Made by a program: the position numbers and the translations under genes
Shown here: positions 57,372-64,000 of the stretch, one piece after another
Numbering within the stretch: the first letter of the stretch is position 1
Layout: each line of letters starts with the position of its first letter
From: Ottelia alismoides
Taxonomy: Eukaryota > Streptophyta > Magnoliopsida > Alismatales > Hydrocharitaceae
DNA length: 64,000 bases
Direction: 5' to 3'
Assembly (NCBI GenBank): GCA_037367405.1
Contig: JAZKJV010005758.1
Span: forward strand, 1 to 64,000
The notes under the pieces: model-generated
Databases searched by the model: none
What the model saw: only the letters and a program-made list of their open reading frames with translations
Told to the model about the DNA's origin: nothing

Positions 57372-60234
57372 TGTCACGACCCGTCCCACTATCCGAGACG
57401 AGCGCGACAAGAACCTATTTATAAACCTCCCATTAAATCATTAATCTATTCTAGTCTTTTTCTTTTTCCGCAAAATTTTGACAGAGTTTCCTCTATAACA
57501 TGGATCTCCCAACCGCTATCTGTACCTAAAACGACTTCTTTTCATTCTATGACAAAGCCTTATAATCCAAGCAAGATCACATCAACCATAAATATAAACA
57601 TCACATTCTACCTTTCTATATAAACAAGATCTACATATTTACATCATCATCACTGTCCATTCTTGCATATCCATACAAAAATCCGCAACTTTGTTTTCAT
57701 CAAACATCTGCTAAGGCATCAAAAAGTTACCAAAAACTAAGGTCTTTGATGGCGCAACCTCCTGCTAGTGATGTGCAACTGTACACGTTCCTCCCAAGTT
57801 TCCGATCAAGATTTATCTGTAATAATAATAACAATAGAATGGTGAGTCTAAACCCATGAATGAGCTTAGACCCAGCGAGCGGATCTCAAGCTTTTGATAA
57901 ACTACTTTATCAACATAATTTGCATGACATCAAATAATTATTTACTAGAAAACATAAAAAGATAATATCTGCACGAATCGACATGTATCTTGAATAATTA
58001 TGCGTGAAATAACATTTAAAAATCTTAATAGACTTACCACATCATATTCAATGTCACACTACCCCAACATGTCGTACTAAGTCATGAACCGTGTAAAAAT
58101 TACCTAGGGAGAGAAACTCAGCCCTAGACCGTGAAAATCTCATCATTTCATGTTGATGGTCCCAAAGACCGAGTACATTTCGCATACGGCCCAAAGCCCA
58201 TTAGTATACGAAATGCGGGCCCAAAACCCTCCTGAGCCACAAGGAGTAGGCCATAGGTATACCACGAGGATATACCTACCCCGACATGTAGTGACTTGTT
58301 CATGACTTTTCTGGGGAGTAGGCCATAGTGTGCATTGATCTTATATCTTACCACGAGAAATCTTGATGGCATAATCATAAACATCTATGTAAAACTGGCA
58401 TTCATGAATAATAAACTGCATTTATATTGCAACATGAGAATCATAATTGAACTGGATAAATAAAATGACAGGATAGACTCACATGAAAATTAATTATTGT
58501 AAAGAACTTCATAAGCATGGAAGTCTTCTAAAATCATTGCTATATAGTTTAGCAAAAACTAACTATTTTTTATAGATAGTATGTCTTGAAACCACTCACC
58601 TGGGTTTGTGACCTCCAATCGATGTTCTACCCTCTTCTAGTACTTGCAACGTTCACTGTATAGATTTTGGATTTGAAAACATGTAACTATACTATGATAT
58701 TAAAAGAATCTTATGTTTATGGTTAGTTACATGAACTTCTGTCTATTGTTCAAGGTATAAGTGCAAACATTTTCTGTGAATGGTTAGGTTCTATGTATTA
58801 TAAAAGACATCGAATTATATGCTTGTTGTTGTTTTATTTTTTTATTCTTAATTATAATATATTGGTACAGGATGAGAAGTAGGTTAACATGATTAGATGC
58901 ATATATTCTTGCAATAATACTTCATATATATTCAAATACTATAATCTACGTATAAGAACTTTATTTAGTACAAAAACATGGCTTGTGATCTATATATCAT
59001 TTAGATATAAAAACTCTGAAATCTCACTTTATCATCATATTAAAATTCTTATTTAATTACTGAATTCTCTTCATGTATTCTAATAGTAAAATAACGTGTA
59101 TCTATGTTTAAGTATCTCTATTTTATATACAGAACTAGTTCCGGAGTAACGTGATAAGTATGACTAACATACCCACTACCGCGTTATGAACCTCTTTAAT
59201 AAGAAACATTGCTATCTTAAAAAAAACTAGGGATAATGATTGAGTGTAAACACTTACTTGGTTAACACAACCTGGATCATGATATTAATAGAAGCATGCT
59301 ATATTATGATTTTAAGCGTTTATAAACATACCCATCACAGGATTCCAAAACCCATTCATGCTTTCATAGTTATAAATTATCCCTTCATATCGTGACGATA
59401 ATCCTCCGAATATAAATCTATCGACTTATAAGAGAAATCAGGGATAACAAAAAAAATGGTAGCAGTTAAGAAGTGGAATATCTTGTCGTATGGATCATAT
59501 GCATTTACACATCATTGATACGACGTATAATAGGAGATAAAATTGGATTGAGTCACAAAATTCGTATATGTATAATCTTGTATGGCTTGCTTGGGACAAG
59601 AACAACTATAAATATATAAATGGTACCTGGACTATGCTTAGCAAAAATCCTGGTGTGAAGGCACTACGTATGGGAACTGTCTCCTTTCCGTGCCTACATC
59701 TTCTATTAGGTTTATTTTTTATAGAGCTCAAATCATGCATGGATCCTCCCATCTGTATTACACGTAGCCCTTATATGCCAGGCGTCCCCCTCATGATGCA
59801 TTCTGACCACTACCGAAATGCCTCCCTATGAGCAAAAGTCGGCAAAAACAAATCCCTCTCCAACACCTTTCGTAGCATTCTAATATTTTTATAATGTAAG
59901 AAACATATATTATGTGGAATGCCTCAATAAATTATTACTATTTTTCTTCAAGCTTATACTCGGGTGGCATGTATTCCACTGTATTGGCTAATATATAAAT
60001 ATAATCACACTTTGTTGTAATAGAATTACAACGGAACATGGGTATACCCATATCAAATTCATCAAACAGTTAGCGCATACATCTTCACACAGTCTTATAG
60101 ATTAGAAGAAAAAAACTACTGTGATCCACCTATTTTTCAACTCCGTCAACATATTTTTAATCTCGGGCATCCTTAAGTTGTAACCTTCACGTAATATTCA
60201 ATACATTCTGATTTGAATGTTGAATGTTACAACA
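57372..60234 (-). repeat. 3' LTR of the minus-strand chromovirus
   Basis: 2.86 kb with TG...CA ends: plus-strand TGTCACGACCC at 57372 and GTTACAACA at 60234. In element orientation it runs TGTTGTAACATTCAACATTC to GGTCGTGACA. The small ORFs inside have no signature. Confidence 0.88.
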
Positions 60235-60247
60235 CTTCCCCCCCTTA
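60235..60247 (-). promoter_or_regulatory. Polypurine tract
   Basis: The minus strand reads AAGGGGGGGAAG immediately before the LTR start. It primes plus-strand DNA synthesis. Confidence 0.9.
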
Positions 60248-60282
60248 AAATAAATTTCGTCCTCGAAATTTACATACCTCAG

Positions 60283-61164
60283 TCAGTTGGAGAATAAATG
60301 TGGGTATTGTGATCGCATTTCGTCTTCTCTTTCCCATGTAACTTCTTCTATTGCTTGGCTTCGCCAAAGAACTTTTACCAGTGGAATCTTCTTTGTACGA
60401 AGTTCTTGAACTTTATAATCCAAGATTTTTATAGGAACTTCTGTATAGGAAAGGTCTTCCTTCAATTGTATCTCTTGTGGTTCTATAACATGCGAAGGGT
60501 CGGGGATGTACTTTCGAAGTGTGGAGACATGGAAAACATTATGTATTTTTGATAATTCTGACGGGAGCAAAAGGCGATATGCCACTTCACCAACTCTTTC
60601 TACAATTTCATATGGACCAATGTATTTGGGACTGAGTTTTCCACGTTTTCCAAATCTAATGAGTCCTTTCCAGGGGGATACTCGCAGGAATACCTTGTCA
60701 CCAACTTGAAATTCAAGATTCCTTCTTCTCTTATCTGCATAGCTTTTCTGTCTATCTTGGGCTGCTTTCAAATTTCTTCTAATCTCTTCAACCTTTTCCA
60801 TGGTGTTTTGTATGAATTCTGGCTTAAATAATTTACGCTCCCCTACCTCATTCCAACACACCAGGGTCCTACACGATCGGCCATACAAAGCTTCATAGGG
60901 GGCCATTTCAATGCTAGCATGGTAGCTATTATTATATGCAAATTCCATGAGTGATAAGTGGTCATCCCAACTGTCTTTGAAACTCAATGCGCATGCCCGG
61001 AGCATATCTTCTAAGGTTTGAATGGTTCTTTCAGACTGACCATCTGTTTGTGGGTGGAAAGCAGTGCTAAACGCTAACTTTGTACCCATCGCCTTATGGA
61101 AGCTTGGCCAAAATTTTGAAGTAAAACGAGGATCTCTATCATACAATGGATACTGGTGCTCCAT
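60283..61164 (-). pseudogene. Integrase C-terminal half and chromodomain
   Basis: A 293-codon minus-strand frame continuing the pol frame at its right after a frameshift at about 61139-61164. It starts in the DDE core ([20 protein letters not shown], second Asp; HPQTDGQSERTIQTLEDML, Glu), then the C-terminal GPY/F-like part (RFGKRGKLSPKYIGPYEIVE, IHNVFHVSTLRKYIPD). It ends in a chromodomain-like segment (KILDYKVQELRTKKIPLVKV, EVTWEREDEMRSQYPHLF) before the stop at 60283. The apparent Met start lies inside the old frame and is not a real start. Confidence 0.93.
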
Positions 61165-64000
61165 GTAGCCTTATTATTTCATCCACAAAAATTTTTCCCA
61201 GACGATCTAATGTATACGTCATATTGACTGCTATAAAATGAGAGGATTTAGTCAATCTATCAACAATTACCCAAATTGCATCATGGCTTCGACGCGTCCT
61301 GGGTAATCCAGTAATAAAATCCATAGTAATGTGTTCCCACTTCCATTCAGGTATAGGAAGTGGTTGCAAGGTACCAGCTGTTCGCAGATGCTCAGGCTTT
61401 GTCTGTTGACAGATCAGACATCGAGAAACATATTCAGCAATTTCTCGCTTCATTCCTGACCACCAGTAAGATGTCTTCAATGTTCTATACATTTTTGTAC
61501 TTCCTGGGTGCATCACATACATGGAGTTATGTGCTTCTTCAAGAATTTCAGTCCTGATTTCTGGTGATTTTGGGACACACAGTCTTTGTCTGAAAAATAG
61601 TACTCCTTGTCCATTGATCGTGTATTCTGTCAATTCTCCTTTTTCTACTTTTTCAAGTATCCTTTTGATTTCTAGGTCATGTAATTGAGCATCTCGGATT
61701 TTATCATACAATATGGGCCTGACCTGCAATGAGGCTAATAGATTTCCATATTCATCCATGCTCAAACTAGTATGTAATCCTCTCATTTGTAACAATAAAG
61801 GAAGGCGTTCACCTTTGATGTATAATAATTGGCCCTTAGACTTTCTTCTAAGAGCATCAGCGACAACATTTGCCTTTCCAGGATGATATTCAATGGTACA
61901 ATCATAATCTTTAATCAGCTCTAGCCATCTTCTTTGCCTAAGATTCAGTTCCTTCTGGGAAAAAATATATTTTAGGCTCTTATGGTCGGTGAATATTTGA
62001 CAAGTCTCACCATACAGATAATGCCTCCAAATTTTCAAAGCAAAAACTACCGCTGCCAATTCTAGATCATGTGTAGGATAGTTAAGCTCATGTTGTTTCA
62101 ATTGTCTAGATGCATAGGCAATCACCTTTCCATTTTGCATGAGTACGCATCCTAATCCTTGCTGTGATGCATCACTGTAAACTATAAATCGCTCATTTGC
62201 TGATGGAAGGCTTAGAATCGGTGCTGAAGTGAGTCGATTCTTAAGTTCTTGGAAACTCTTCTCACATGCATCATCCCAGAAAAATTTCACCTCCTTCCTA
62301 GTTAACTTGGTCAATGGTGCCGCGATTCTCGAAAAGTTCTCAACAAATCTTCTATAATATCCAGCCAAACCAAGGAAACTTCGAATTTCTGATACATTTG
62401 TCGGTTGTCCCCAATTTAAGATAGCTTCTATCTTGCTTGGATCTACCGATATGCCTTCTCCTGAAATTATATGCCCTAAGAATGCCACCTTTTTCAGCCA
62501 AAATTCACATTTATCCAACTTTGCAAATAATTGATGTTCCTTTAAAGTTTGCAATATAATCCTCAGATGTTCCTTATGCTCTTTCTCTGATCGTGAATAG
62601 ACCAAAATATCATCGATAAATACAATAACAAATTTATCCAAGAAAGGACGAAATACGCGATTCATTAGATCCATAAAAGCAGCAGGGGCATTTGTTAATC
62701 CAAAAGGAATCACCAAAAACTCATAATGCCCATAACGGGTTCGGAAGGTTGTTTTAGGGACATCTTCGGCTTTGATTTTCAGTTGATGATAGCCAGATCT
62801 CAAGTCTATCTTAGAGAACACAGAAGCCCCTTGTAGTTGATCAAATAAATCATCTATCCGAGGAAGAGGATAATTATTACGTACAATCACTTGATTTAGC
62901 CTTCTATAATCAATACAAAGCCGAAAGGAACCATCTTTCTTCTTGACGAAAAGGACAGGAGCTCCCCAGGGTGATATACTTGACTGTATAAAACCCTTAT
63001 CTGTTAATTCTTGCAACTGAATCTTCAGTTCCTTGAGCTCAGACGGAGCCATCCGATAGGCTGCCAGTGCTATCGGAGTTGTGCCCGGGACTAAATCAAT
63101 GTTAAACTCGATCTCTCTATCCGGTGGAAGTCCTGGTAGTTCATTCGGAAATACTTCAGGAAAGTCTTGTACGATAGGGATGTTCTCTAGCCTAATAGCT
63201 TCCACCTTTGTGTTATAAACAAGAGCAACATAAGAAGAGCATCCTTTCCTTATTAATCTGTGGGTCAGTATATTAGAAATTACAGGAGTAGGGTATATTT
63301 TCCTACCTCCTGAGTAAATGAATTCAGCTTTCCCGGGTCTTCGAAAAATGACTTCCTTTTTATAACAGTCCAATAGAGCATGGTATGCGGTAAGACAATC
63401 CATTCCTATGATTATATCAAATTCTTTGACCTGCATAGGAATTAGATCCACATAGATCTGGTGTTCCCCTATCCACATCATACAATGTTTGAAAATGTGG
63501 CGAACAATTTCAGGTTCTCCTTTAGGAGTTGTAATTGCTAGAGTGCTATCAAGGTTTTCCATTTCTACATCAGCATGGATGCAAAAACTTCGACAAATAA
63601 AAGAATGACTAGCTCCAGAATCAAAAAGTGTGTAAGCCTCTTTGCCGAAAATTATTGTAATACCTGAGACAACATCTTCTGAGGCAATGGCTTCTTCAAG
63701 AGTCATGTTAAAGGCTTTGGCAGAATTTTGTCCTTTCTGAACTTGGCGATTTTGCTCATTGTGCTTCTTTTTGCCTCTATTTAAGGGCACACGATTCCTA
63801 GCATCATTATTCCATCGTTGGTTTGATTCTTGAGTATCTCTATGTTTCCTGGCCCAAATAGGACAATCACGGCGTATATGTCCAGTCTGCCCACAGTGGT
63901 AGCAATCTCGTGTGCCTTTACGACATTCCCCAGGATGATTCCGTCCACAAGAACTGCACCGCGGTAGCCTCCTTCCGGGGGGGCCCGAGCCATCAGTGAG
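61139..64000 (-). pseudogene. Gag C-terminus, protease, RT, RNase H and integrase N-half, continuous frame
   Basis: An open minus-strand frame from the window edge to the stop near 61139, over 940 codons. Gag end with two zinc knuckles: [12 protein letters not shown] and [14 protein letters not shown] (63855-63965). Protease: [74 protein letters not shown] (FIDD intact). RNase [54 protein letters not shown]. Integrase: [13 protein letters not shown]...CLICQQTK and [10 protein letters not shown]. It ends at LHGAPVSIV just before the second catalytic Asp, where a small indel shifts the frame into 60283-61164. This is the only defect seen in the window. Confidence 0.95.

Larger units (their letters stand above)
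57372..64000 (-). mobile_element. Tekay/Del-like chromovirus, well preserved, right end outside window
   Basis: Minus-strand element. 3' LTR at 57372-60234, polypurine tract at 60235-60247, then integrase, RNase H, RT, protease and the gag C-terminus read right to left. Gag N-terminus, leader and 5' LTR lie beyond 64000. It interrupts the Athila-like fragment, so it is younger. The 5 bp before the LTR are CTCCC; the same 5 bp should follow the missing 5' LTR. Confidence 0.94.

Noticed and set aside
1..64000. tRNA, rRNA or organelle-derived insertions
   Set aside because: No cloverleaf with box A/B, rRNA signature or plastid gene was recognised on reading; a tRNAscan or organelle alignment would be decisive.

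Overview
This is a nuclear plant (angiosperm) window made almost entirely of nested, mostly dead transposable elements. One plausible host gene was found. The plant origin follows from the element families: Athila-like and Tekay/Del-like Ty3/gypsy elements, Ty1/copia elements with initiator-Met primer sites, an L1-type LINE with a plant-style zf-RVT tail, RTE LINEs ending in (TTG)n, and several MITE-like foldbacks. The base composition is AT-rich. The species cannot be fixed from this sequence. Nothing bacterial, organellar or CRISPR-like was seen, and no tRNA or rRNA gene was recognised.

Layout. Positions 1-11567 hold a minus-strand Athila-like element: integrase, RNase H, RT, protease and gag read right to left, then a leader, a tRNA-Asp-type primer-binding site (8745-8762) and a 2.8 kb 5' LTR. 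Positions 12572-15607 hold two RTE LINEs, one inserted in the other in opposite orientation, each with a 12-bp target-site duplication (TSD). Positions 16259-16487 are a perfectly symmetric palindromic MITE with a 9-bp TSD. Positions 19085-23800 carry decayed minus-strand copia sequence, with a GATCGATC-rich block and a short LTR/PBS junction. A 400-bp inverted-repeat MITE lies at 24551-24950. The one host-gene candidate is at 25868-26416. Five foldback elements sit end to end at 26656-28692, separated by (TA)n tracts.

Positions 29951-39956 look like one TIR element broken by two later insertions: an internally deleted copia (30184-33390) whose LTR edge carries duplicated PBS units, and a 5'-truncated L1 (35680-39655) with a perfect 15-bp TSD. 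A small MITE follows at 40679-40961. Positions 41859-54785 are a complete but dead Tekay-like element with 2.8 kb LTRs. Its 5' LTR is interrupted by a 3.4 kb Athila-type solo LTR with an exact 5-bp TSD. Positions 55573-57371 are a plus-strand Athila-like pol fragment, cut by a much better preserved minus-strand Tekay-like chromovirus (57372 to past the window edge) whose pol shows only one visible frameshift.

The genes do not form a host pathway. Each cluster is, or was, the replication machinery of one element (gag capsid, protease, RT, RNase H, integrase or endonuclease). The most informative content is the insertion order, readable from TSDs, and the unusual inverted-repeat architectures. 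No novel host-encoded system could be supported. Coordinates of decayed elements are approximate unless exact termini or TSDs are quoted.
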